Notes under the pieces: model-generated | What the model saw: only the letters and a program-made list of their open reading frames with translations | Database searches by the model: none | What the model was told of the DNA's origin: nothing | Position numbers and translations under genes: made by a program | In this document: positions 54,389 through 61,263 of the stretch, in pieces | Numbering within the stretch: the stretch's first letter is position 1 | How the letters are laid out: each line of letters opens with the position of its first letter | NCBI GenBank assembly: GCA_002706335.1 | Contig: PAKZ01000025.1 | Span: forward strand, 186,001-250,000 | Length of the DNA: 64,000 bases | Reading direction: 5' to 3' | DNA from: Ahrensia sp. | GTDB taxonomy: Bacteria; Pseudomonadota; Alphaproteobacteria; Rhizobiales; Rhizobiaceae

Positions 54389-54906
54389 CGAGCCGTGTCC
54401 GGTTTGCCGTCCACCAGTCTTGCGCCGGAGCGCGGTTTATGCTGCGCCGCGTTGAGCATTGCGATCTGTTCATTTGCATTTTCAGTCACCATCGCCAGCA
54501 GGAATCTCGCGATATCCTCCTCCGCACAGCCCGAGCGTTCCAATGCCGCCACTATGCGGCGAGACTGTGGCTCGCGCAGGTCGCGGATCAGCAACTGACC
54601 CTTGCCGGTCAGGTAGAGTTCGCGCTGGCGGCGGTCCTCGGGCCCCGGTTTTTGCTCGATATAGCCCGCGTCGACCAGTTGTTTGAGGACGCGGGCGAGG
54701 CTTTGCTTGGTGATCTTCAGCAGATCCAGCAGTTCGGCGACGGTCAGGCCGGGCTTACGGTCTACGAAATGCATGACGCGGTGATGGGCGCGGCCGAAGC
54801 CGATCTCGCCAAGGATCGTATCCGGATCGGAAATGAAATCGCGATAGGCGAAGAACAGGAGCTCGATCAGTTCGGAGGCGGGAAGTGTGTCGGTCTTGGG
54901 GCTCAT
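54385..54906 (-). CDS. petP: MarR family regulator (PetP-like)
   Basis: 173 residues. The winged helix region reads RKPGLTVAELLDLLKITKQS, LARVLKQLVDAGYIEQKPGP and EDRRQRELYLTGKGQLLIRD. It is first in the petP-petR-kinase transcript. A perfect inverted repeat lies 38 bases upstream of its start and overlaps the promoter of the divergent ilvE, so it may regulate both directions. The petP name rests on gene order with petR and is tentative. Confidence 0.88.
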   Translation of the reverse strand: MSPKTDTLPASELIELLFFAYRDFISDPDTILGEIGFGRAHHRVMHFVDRKPGLTVAELLDLLKITKQSLARVLKQLVDAGYIEQKPGPEDRRQRELYLTGKGQLLIRDLREPQSRRIVAALERSGCAEEDIARFLLAMVTENANEQIAMLNAAQHKPRSGARLVDGKPDTAR

Positions 54907-54943
54907 CGAAGGGAGAAATGTCCGGTCGTGGGAGTAAGAAAGT

Positions 54944-54966
54944 TTATGTCAGTCATGTTGACATAA
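54944..54966. promoter_or_regulatory. Operator-like perfect inverted repeat, petP-ilvE
   Basis: TTATGTCA (54944-54951), seven-base spacer, TGACATAA (54959-54966). It sits between the divergent MarR-type gene and ilvE and overlaps the TTGACA of the ilvE-directed promoter. Confidence 0.65.
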
Positions 54967-54984
54967 TTTGCACTGCCCGATAAT
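54958..54984 (+). promoter_or_regulatory. Candidate promoter directed to ilvE
   Basis: TTGACA at 54958-54963 is a consensus -35, followed by GATAAT at 54979-54984 (15-base spacer, short) or TAATTT at 54981. The transcript would have a leader of about 140 bases before ilvE. Confidence 0.5.
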
Positions 54985-55131
54985 TTCTTTCAAGGGTATG
55001 CGTGCGCCGCGCAGCATTCGAAAAGATCCGCAATGCGGAAATTCATGGTTGTTGCGCCCCAAAGGGTTCATACTGTCCCTCATATAACAAAACGCAAATA
55101 ACATATCACGGCGGAAGATACGGAGTTTCCC

Positions 55132-56025
55132 ATGGCTGGAGTCCCTTTTGATCAGTTAGACGGCCATATCTGGATGAATGGCGAATTCGTGCCATGGAAG
55201 GATGCGAAGGTCCACGTCCTCACCCATGGCCTGCATTACGCCAGCGCGGTCTTCGAGGGCGAGCGGGCGTATGGCGGCGAGATATTCAAACTAACCGAAC
55301 ATACCGAGAGGCTGCACGAGTCGGCCCGTATCCTGGGCTTCAAGATCCCCTATTCGGTGCAGGAGATCGACGACGCCTGCGTAGCGCTTCTCCATAAGCA
55401 GGGATTTACGGACGCCTATGTGCGCCCGATCGCGTGGCGCGGTTCCGAGATGATGGGTGTGTCGGCACAGGCCAACAAGATCAATCTCGCCATCGCGATC
55501 TGGCAGTGGCCGAGCTATTTCGACCCCGAACAGCGCCTGAAGGGCATCCGCCTCGATCTCGCCGAATACCGACGGCCCGACCCGCGCACCGCGCCGTCGA
55601 AATCGAAGGCCGCCGGTCTCTACATGATCTGCACGATTTCCAAGCACGCTGCGGAAGCCAAAGGTTATGCCGACGCTCTGATGCTGGACTGGCGCGGTCG
55701 GGTGGCGGAAGCGACCGGAGCAAATGTCTTCTTCGTCAAGGACGGTGTCATCCACACGCCGACGCCGGACTGTTTCCTGGACGGCATCACGCGGCGCACC
55801 GTAATCGACCTTGCAAAGAAGCGCGGATACGAACTCGTCGAGCGTGTGATCATGCCGGAGGAGATGGAGAATTTCGAACAGTGCTTCCTGACCGGTACCG
55901 CCGCAGAAGTGACGCCGGTCTCGGAGATCGGCCCATACAAATTCAAGGTTGGCGATATCACGACCACGCTGATGAACGACTATACGCGGGCTGTGACGCC
56001 GGCCCATCAGGCCGCGGCGGAATAG
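55132..56025 (+). CDS. ilvE: Branched-chain amino acid aminotransferase
   Basis: 297 residues. Last step in Leu, Ile and Val synthesis, PLP-dependent. Class IV fold: DGHIWMNGEFVPWKDAKVHV, HYASAVFEGERAYGG, AYVRPIAWRGSEMMG, the Lys region TAPSKSKAAGLYMICTISK, GRVAEATGANVFFV and FLTGTAAEVTPVSEIGPYKF. It diverges from petP and is followed by a terminator. With leuA it is the second branched-chain gene of the window. Confidence 0.96.
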   Translation: MAGVPFDQLDGHIWMNGEFVPWKDAKVHVLTHGLHYASAVFEGERAYGGEIFKLTEHTERLHESARILGFKIPYSVQEIDDACVALLHKQGFTDAYVRPIAWRGSEMMGVSAQANKINLAIAIWQWPSYFDPEQRLKGIRLDLAEYRRPDPRTAPSKSKAAGLYMICTISKHAAEAKGYADALMLDWRGRVAEATGANVFFVKDGVIHTPTPDCFLDGITRRTVIDLAKKRGYELVERVIMPEEMENFEQCFLTGTAAEVTPVSEIGPYKFKVGDITTTLMNDYTRAVTPAHQAAAE

Positions 56026-56053
56026 GGTCCAGGGCAAGCAATCGAGACAAAAG

Positions 56054-56085
56054 CGGGCGGTTCCTCGGGGCCGCCCGATTGTTTT
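56054..56085 (+). terminator. Rho-independent terminator of ilvE
   Basis: CGGGCGG (56054-56060), ten-base loop, CCGCCCG (56071-56077), then ATTGTTTT, 29 bases after the ilvE stop. Confidence 0.8.
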
Positions 56086-56155
56086 GGGCCTTGCGGCGGC
56101 GGCGGCTTAGCTGGCAGGAAGCGGGCCGGAAAGACCATCGAATGAAGGAAAATCC

Positions 56156-56800
56156 ATGGCGGCGACGCTCAATGCGCTGATCATACCGGTCACACCGTTC
56201 CAGCAGAATTGCACGGTGATGTTCGATACGGAAACGAAGCACGGAGTCGTTGTCGATCCGGGCGGCGATATCGACCACATCCGTGAGGCGCTGGAGAAAA
56301 ACGACATTATTTTTGAGGCGATCTGGCTGACGCATGGCCATATCGACCATGCAGGCGGAGCGATGGAACTGAAGGAGGCGCTGGGCGTCGAGATCATCGG
56401 GCCGCACAAGGCCGACAAGATGCTGCTCGATAAGCTGGAAGACCAGGCGAAGATGTTCGGCCTGCCGGGGACGGTGCGCAACGTGACGCCGGACCGCTGG
56501 CTGGAAGAGGGCGAGACGCTCTCGTTTGCCGGCCACGAGTTCGAGGTGCTGCATTGTCCGGGCCATGCGCCGGGCCATGTCGTTTTCTTCAATCGCGAAG
56601 CAAGCTTCGCCCATGTCGGCGATGTGCTGTTTCGTGGATCGATCGGGCGAACCGATCTTCCGGGCGGCGACCACACAACGCTGATCGCCTCTATCAGGAA
56701 TAAGCTGTTCCCGCTCGGCGACGATATTGGCTTTATCTGCGGGCACGGGCCGGGCGGCCGGATTGGCGAGGAGAGGCGGACCAACCCCTTCCTGACATAG
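56156..56800 (+). CDS. MBL-fold metallo-hydrolase (glyoxalase-II-like)
   Basis: 214 residues. The metallo-beta-lactamase core has WLTHGHIDHAGGAMELKEAL (H-x-H-x-D-H), HCPGHAPGHVVFFN and HVGDVLFRGSIGRTDLPGGD, and ends FICGHGPGGRIGEERRTNPF, all five zinc ligands in place. Such enzymes act as hydroxyacylglutathione hydrolases or sulfur dioxygenase relatives. The length (about 210) and missing C-terminal helix domain favour the YcbL-like group over true glyoxalase II. It is the fourth gene whose product touches thiol or methylglyoxal chemistry in this window. Confidence 0.9.
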   Translation: MAATLNALIIPVTPFQQNCTVMFDTETKHGVVVDPGGDIDHIREALEKNDIIFEAIWLTHGHIDHAGGAMELKEALGVEIIGPHKADKMLLDKLEDQAKMFGLPGTVRNVTPDRWLEEGETLSFAGHEFEVLHCPGHAPGHVVFFNREASFAHVGDVLFRGSIGRTDLPGGDHTTLIASIRNKLFPLGDDIGFICGHGPGGRIGEERRTNPFLT

Positions 56801-56835
56801 TCCGGTCGGTAATTTACAGATTGCCCAGCCAACGA

Positions 56836-56869
56836 AAAAGGCCCGGAGGTAATACCGTCCGGGCCTTTT
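56836..56869. terminator. Bidirectional rho-independent terminator
   Basis: AAAAGGCCCGGA (56836-56847) and TCCGGGCCTTTT (56858-56869) are fully complementary around a ten-base loop, giving A-tract and T-tract in both directions. It serves the MBL gene (plus) and the BA14K gene (minus). Confidence 0.9.
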
Positions 56870-56887
56870 CGCATCATGTGCCGGAGG

Positions 56888-57400
56888 TCATTTCGGCACG
56901 CAGAAATGGTCGCGATCGTCATAGCCGCGATAGGTGCCGGTTTCCGGATTGAACGAGCGGTAGTGATCGTCGCACCATTCGTACCAGCCGCGGGTCCAGG
57001 GCTCGAGGGTCGAACCGTAGGTGATGACCTTCGGGCCGCCGGAAGGCGCTGGCGGAAAGGCGTTCGGAGCCGGATAGGTTTCGTACACCGTGCCAGGGTT
57101 CGAATTGGAGAGCGCGCCGGCGATGATCGCCGCGCCGGTTATCCCTAGGATAATGGCTGCCGCGGTGCTGCCATCGTCATTGTGGCGGCGCTTCGCGTGA
57201 CGGGGATAATAGCCATGGTGATACTTCTTGTACTTCTTCGGATAGTCTCCGTAGAAATCCCTGGAATGGCGGACACCATCCCCGTATCCCCAGCCATCAG
57301 CAGCGGCCGATACGGTGGAAAGCGGGGTCATCGCGGTGCCGGCGACGGCAATGGCGGCGACGAAAGTCTTCAGCGACCTGATGTTGAATTTCTGTTTCAT
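56888..57400 (-). CDS. BA14K family protein
   Basis: 170 residues. A signal peptide (SLKTFVAAIAVAGTAMTPLS, cleavage near VSA-AA) is followed by a Tyr/His/Lys-rich part (YPKKYKKYHHGYYPRHAKRR), a central hydrophobic segment (AAAIILGITGAAIIAGALSN) and the C-terminal BA14K motif WCDDHYRSFNPETGTYRGYD plus DRDHFCVPK. The Brucella 14-kDa member is an immunoreactive, lectin-like envelope protein. It ends at a bidirectional terminator shared with the MBL gene. Confidence 0.9.
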   Translation of the reverse strand: MKQKFNIRSLKTFVAAIAVAGTAMTPLSTVSAAADGWGYGDGVRHSRDFYGDYPKKYKKYHHGYYPRHAKRRHNDDGSTAAAIILGITGAAIIAGALSNSNPGTVYETYPAPNAFPPAPSGGPKVITYGSTLEPWTRGWYEWCDDHYRSFNPETGTYRGYDDRDHFCVPK

Positions 57401-57542
57401 ACTCGTGCTCCGTTCGCGTTGTTCCCGAATTCCGAGGGCACAACGGCCCTAACGCGTAGGCCCTTTCTGCCGTTTCCAAGCTGAACGCAGGCTGAACAGC
57501 TCCTCATATCGCCTTTCGGTTCGAAATCCTCGAACGGAAAAC

Positions 57543-57575
57543 CATAAAGGCGCGAACCGGGTTCCGGTCCGCGCC
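57543..57575 (-). terminator. Rho-independent terminator of the cold-shock gene
   Basis: On the minus strand a 12-bp stem with one G-T pair (GGCGCGGACCGG / CCGGTTCGCGCC) encloses AAC and is followed by TTTATGG. It lies 47 bases past the csp stop. Confidence 0.75.
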
Positions 57576-57622
57576 CTGAACATTGTACCGCAAAGACGGC
57601 GAGAATTCGCCGAAGGGAGGCC

Positions 57623-57838
57623 TTAGTCGGCGATGGCGAGGTTTACCGCTTTCGGGCCCTTGCCGCGACGATCCGGCTCAGTCTCATAGGAAACCTTCTG
57701 GTTCTCGGCCAACGTGGCGAGGCCCGAAGCCTGCAGGGCGGAAATGTGGACGAAAATGTCCGCGCCGCCATCATCCGGCTTGATGAAGCCGTAGCCCTTG
57801 TCGGCGTTGAAGAATTTGACAATGCCTGTCTGTGACAT
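57623..57838 (-). CDS. cspA: Cold-shock domain protein
   Basis: 71 residues from ATG at 57836-57838. Single OB-fold RNA/ssDNA-binding protein: [20 protein letters not shown] (RNP-1), [20 protein letters not shown] (RNP-2) and [20 protein letters not shown]. It acts as an RNA chaperone in cold shock or growth. The 360-base upstream gap on its 5' side is compatible with the long leaders typical of csp genes. Confidence 0.97.
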   Translation of the reverse strand: MSQTGIVKFFNADKGYGFIKPDDGGADIFVHISALQASGLATLAENQKVSYETEPDRRGKGPKAVNLAIAD

Positions 57839-58203
57839 TTTTCCGGATCCTTTTCCGTATATGCGGCTGCCCAAAGAGTCTGCCGCGCTTCAGTTTCCGT
57901 TCGCACCATGCGACCGGTCGAGGGCAGGCAGTTCTCGAATGCAGGGAAAGGGACCAGTTCTCGCGTCGCCCGAAGGCTTGACGCCCGGCTTGTTCTTTGG
58001 CGTGCCGGTGCGCGGTATTTCCAACTTCCGTTGTTCGCAAATTGCCCGAACGGTAAAATCGTTAGCGAAATAAGGGCGGAAGTAAAGCGAAACTTTTGTG
58101 AAGTGCAGCCGCACGGCCTTGCCAATGTGGCGATTGCGCTACGTGACAGCGGAAGGGAAGCCGCCTAGACTCGTTCCCGAATCCTCATCGGGCGGGCAGG
58201 CAC
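57839..58203. other. 365-base divergent intergenic region
   Basis: The gap holds the leader and promoter of cspA on the minus strand and the promoter of the Kazal lipoprotein gene on the plus strand. AAGGA in front of cspA (minus) lies 12 bases from its ATG. Open frames crossing it show no domain. I see no other structure. Confidence 0.5.
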
Positions 58204-58581
58204 ATGGCGGCACGGCACTGGCATTACGGACTCATCGGCATAGGATTAGCGCTAGCCGCGGCGGCGCTTTCGAGTTGCGAGGCGACAGTCAATCCGCCGC
58301 CCGCCGACCCGCAATACTGTCCGCAGGTCTATCAGCCGGTCTGCGCCCGGACTGAAGCGGGCGGCGAGACCTTCCCGAATGCCTGCGTGGCGCGGGCGTC
58401 GGGTTACGAGGGCTATGCGCCAGGCACCTGTGAGCCCCGCAAGCCAGACCGCGTCTGTCCGCAGATCTATCAGCCGGTCTGCGCGCAGATTGGCAATCAG
58501 TATAGGACCTATTCGAACGATTGCGTGGCCGGAGCGGAAGGCGCGCGTACGGTCTATCAAGGCGCTTGCAAGGGGGGATAG
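58204..58581 (+). CDS. Lipoprotein with two Kazal-type domains
   Basis: 125 residues. Signal peptide ends in lipobox L-S-S-C with the acyl Cys at residue 25. Then come two tandem Kazal-like units: YCPQVYQPVCARTEAGGETF / NACVARASGYEGYAPGTC and VCPQIYQPVCAQIGNQYRTY / NDCVAGAEGARTVYQGAC. Each has four Cys rather than six, and the CPQ-YQPVCA loop is nearly identical in both, which points to a recent duplication. Kazal domains inhibit serine proteases; here it would be displayed from the membrane. The rhodanese gene starts two bases after the stop. Confidence 0.85.
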   Translation: MAARHWHYGLIGIGLALAAAALSSCEATVNPPPADPQYCPQVYQPVCARTEAGGETFPNACVARASGYEGYAPGTCEPRKPDRVCPQIYQPVCAQIGNQYRTYSNDCVAGAEGARTVYQGACKGG

Positions 58582-58582
58582 C

Positions 58583-59179
58583 ATGTACCGGATCATCCTT
58601 TTCACGGTGGCGGCCATGGTGGTCGGCTTTTCGGCCGGTGGCCATGCGGAGGAGCTGAGGGTCGGCATTGCGCGCGATATGCCGAGCGTCACAGTGGAAA
58701 CCGAAAACGGTCCGGTGGAAATCCGCCGCATCCAGGATACCGACCACGAGATCACCGGGGATTTTGCAAAAACGTCCCGCGCTTGCCCGCCTTTCTGCAT
58801 TCAGCCGATGACGCCGGCCGAGGGCGTCACGACGATTGGCGAACTGGAACTGATCGACATGCTGAGGGACCCGGAGGCCGTCGTTGTCGATAGCCGTACC
58901 GTCGACTGGTACCAGGGCGGTTCGATCCCCGGCGCGATCAGCCTGCCTTACACGCAGGTCGGCGACCGACTGACGGAACTCGGCTGCGAACCGGATTTCG
59001 ATGGCTGGGACTGCGAAAACGCCAAACGCGTCGCGCTGTTCTGCAATGGGCTGTGGTGCGGCCAGTCGCCGACGGCCATTCGCGCTATGATTGCCGCCGG
59101 CTACCCGGTCGAGCGCATTTTCTACTATCGCGGCGGCATGCAGAGCTGGCGCGTGCTTGGGCTGACTGTGACGGAGTAG
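58583..59179 (+). CDS. Periplasmic rhodanese-like protein
   Basis: 198 residues from ATG at 58583. Signal peptide MYRIILFTVAAMVVGFSAGG with cleavage at GHA-EE. A rhodanese domain starts near residue 85: TIGELELIDMLRDPEAVVVD, SRTVDWYQGGSIPGAISLPY and the active-site loop ALFCNGLWCGQSPTAIRAM. The catalytic position has C-N-G-x-W-C, with two Cys in the loop, a thioredoxin-like variant. A third Cys pair (SRACPPFCIQP) precedes it. It probably transfers sulfur or reduces disulfides in the periplasm. Confidence 0.88.
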   Translation: MYRIILFTVAAMVVGFSAGGHAEELRVGIARDMPSVTVETENGPVEIRRIQDTDHEITGDFAKTSRACPPFCIQPMTPAEGVTTIGELELIDMLRDPEAVVVDSRTVDWYQGGSIPGAISLPYTQVGDRLTELGCEPDFDGWDCENAKRVALFCNGLWCGQSPTAIRAMIAAGYPVERIFYYRGGMQSWRVLGLTVTE

Positions 59180-59190
59180 GAGAGATCGTC

Positions 59191-59463
59191 ATGAAAAAGG
59201 TATCTCTCGTCGCATGCGTTGGTATCGTCATGACGGCCACGGCCACGGATGCGCCGGCGGCGGCGCAAAGCTGCTGGGAGCTCTGGTATGAGCGCAATCA
59301 CAGATATGCCGTGAACGGTTTCTGCTTCTCAACCGACCTGGGCAAGCGCACGTTTTCGGAATTCGATTGCTGGACCAAGAATCCGGATTTGACACGGGCC
59401 GAACAGGCCCGAATCGACGTCATCCGAGCGGAGGAAAAGCGTCGCAGCTGCAAGGTGAATTGA
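59191..59463 (+). CDS. Small secreted YARHG-domain protein
   Basis: 90 residues from ATG at 59191. Signal peptide KKVSLVACVGIVMTATATDA, cleaved near AAA-QS. The short mature part CWELWYERNHRYAVNGFCFS with FSEFDCWTKNPDLTRAEQ resembles the YARHG domain, which is found at the C-terminus of envelope proteins and binds peptidoglycan or another surface ligand. Here it is free-standing. It is the third gene of the Kazal-rhodanese set. Confidence 0.8.
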   Translation: MKKVSLVACVGIVMTATATDAPAAAQSCWELWYERNHRYAVNGFCFSTDLGKRTFSEFDCWTKNPDLTRAEQARIDVIRAEEKRRSCKVN

Positions 59464-59554
59464 GGGGGCTTTGGCCCACACTAAAGCTTCGTTGGCTGAT
59501 GGGCCTGTCATTACCTGGCCCGCAAGCTTCACTTTGCGCGCTGGCGGGTATCCG

Positions 59555-60139
59555 CTATCGTACCAAATCCGCGATAAGCCTGTGGATATTTCCGCCGGGT
59601 GCCATTTCCGAGCGTTCGAAGGCGGCATTTTTTGCCTTGTAGCGCGCATAGGCCGCCTTTAGCGGCGCCTGGATCGCGTCGCGGATCGCCTTGCACCCGG
59701 GATCGTTTTGCTGCCGAAAGCCAACCGTGGCGTCGTAAATCTCTTCCGCCATTTCCTCGACATAGCGCCCATGAACCGCCTCGTGGGCGCGGATGCCAGC
59801 GATGAAGACGCGCCAGCGCGCGGCTGTCTCGGTCGGCAGCGGCCCGGCGGGCTCGGGCAGCGTGTAAGTGACGGTCAGGAACGGCCGCGCCGCCTTCAGC
59901 ACGCAGGCATTGCCCTCGCGGACATAGTCGCGGCCCCATTTCAGATCGAAATCAGTCTTGGCGATCGCGCTCGACGCGCCGCCCCTGAGCCTTGGGCCGC
60001 GTTCGCCGATGGAGACATAGAGCGCCTTGCCGGTGTTTCCGGAAATCGCATAGGTCGTCTCGACCAATTTCGCGCGGGTCTCGGCATGGGCGGGAGTCGC
60101 GAGATAACAAAGGGCTAGGAGGGCGGTCAGTCGGCGCAT
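59555..60139 (-). CDS. DUF922 secreted Zn-dependent protease-like protein
   Basis: 194 residues from ATG at 60137-60139 (residue 17 of the longer frame); the signal peptide is MRRLTALLALCYLATPAHAE. The core carries H-E-A-V-H in RAHEAVHGRYVEEMAEEIYD, a zinc-protease motif of the DUF922 family. A typical substrate is unknown. It is convergent with the YARHG gene and divergent from the Cys-rich gene at 60228. A Kazal inhibitor lipoprotein lies less than 1 kb away, although Kazal domains normally target serine proteases. Confidence 0.85.
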   Translation of the reverse strand: MRRLTALLALCYLATPAHAETRAKLVETTYAISGNTGKALYVSIGERGPRLRGGASSAIAKTDFDLKWGRDYVREGNACVLKAARPFLTVTYTLPEPAGPLPTETAARWRVFIAGIRAHEAVHGRYVEEMAEEIYDATVGFRQQNDPGCKAIRDAIQAPLKAAYARYKAKNAAFERSEMAPGGNIHRLIADLVR

Positions 60140-60227
60140 GCGGATTCCCCAAAGATAGGCCGCATTTATCCAAACCGCCGCCATCATGTCACGCGGCGTC
60201 TGCGCGCATGTCCCGATTTTCGCCCGG

Positions 60228-60578
60228 TCAGCCGGGCAGCATCACGCAGGCGCAGGTCCACTCGATGCGCATCAAGCCCTCGCGCTCTTCGCGCTTCAGC
60301 GCGACGAGGCGGCATTCCATGCCTTCCTTGCAGCCGAGCGTGAAACAATCGATGAACTGCCGGCCGCGTGCATCGGTCGAGACGTAGATGTTGCAGCTCC
60401 GCTCGCCATCCTCGCAGCCGCACCATTCGATTATCGTGCCGTGATGGTCTTTTTCGCTGCGCTTGTCGCATTCGCCCTTGTCGCAATTGCCGTGGCATTC
60501 AAGCTCATAGGTCGACTTGCCGTCCTTGCGTGTCTCTACGACGATGCCGTGGCATGGGGATTTCTTCTTGTCTTCCAT
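60228..60578 (-). CDS. Cysteine-rich small hypothetical protein
   Basis: 116 residues from ATG at 60576-60578 (GGAGG upstream on the minus strand); upstream extension of the frame is not supported. Twelve Cys (about 10%) fall in pairs such as CHGNCDKGEC, WCGCEDG and TCACVML, compatible with a metal-binding or disulfide-rich fold. There is no signal peptide. The sequence DARGRQFIDCFTLGCKEG shows no known family. It is the last gene before clpS and runs opposite to it. Confidence 0.72.
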   Translation of the reverse strand: MEDKKKSPCHGIVVETRKDGKSTYELECHGNCDKGECDKRSEKDHHGTIIEWCGCEDGERSCNIYVSTDARGRQFIDCFTLGCKEGMECRLVALKREEREGLMRIEWTCACVMLPG

Positions 60579-60708
60579 GGGGGCCTCCTCCAGTTTGCGC
60601 CCCACTGAAACATACCATTTTCGCGGCGCCGGCCCCATTGCCACATCTTGCCGAAATTGACACGCGCAGCCCTTCGCCATTTGCCGATCGCGCGCTATAA
60701 TCCCGTTC

Positions 60709-61062
60709 ATGATGTATGCGATCTCCTCACACACCACCCGCGCGGCGGGTCAGGACACCGGCAATGCCCCGCCGAAGCGCAAGACCGTCACGACGCCGAA
60801 GGTCGAACGGCCGAAGCTGCACAAGGTCATCCTTATCAATGACGACTACACGCCGCGCGACTTCGTCACGCAGGTCCTGAAGGCGGAGTTCGGGATGGGC
60901 GAGGACCGCGCCTATCAGGTGATGATGACCGCGCACCGCAAGGGTGTCTGCGTCATCGCTGTCTATCAGCGTGACGTCGCCGAGACCAAGGCGACGCGGG
61001 CGACCGATTACGGCAAGAAATTCGGCTTTCCGCTGATGTTCACGACCGAGCCCGAGGAATAA
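60709..61062 (+). CDS. clpS: ATP-dependent Clp protease adaptor ClpS
   Basis: 117 residues (ATG ATG start). It presents N-end-rule substrates with bulky N-terminal residues to ClpAP. The ClpS core is LHKVILINDDYTPRDFVTQV, the binding pocket region AEFGMGEDRAYQVMMTAHRK and GVCVIAVYQRDVAETKATR. clpA is not adjacent here, although it often is in rhizobia. It lies between the Cys-rich gene and the chemoreceptor. Confidence 0.96.
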   Translation: MMYAISSHTTRAAGQDTGNAPPKRKTVTTPKVERPKLHKVILINDDYTPRDFVTQVLKAEFGMGEDRAYQVMMTAHRKGVCVIAVYQRDVAETKATRATDYGKKFGFPLMFTTEPEE

Positions 61063-61263
61063 GGAGTTCTTGTCTCGCCCGTAAGCGTTGGCCTTTGCCT
61101 CGCTGCCGGGTTCCTGATGGCCCGCCCACTAAGCCGCGTTTTTTGAACTCTGTCGAAATCTTCGCATGCGAGATTTTGTGCAGTGCGGCATCATCTTCTT
61201 AAGAAATTTCGGCTTTGCTTCAGCGAGCGCCTTTTATCGAGGCGGGGATCATTGGGGACATCG

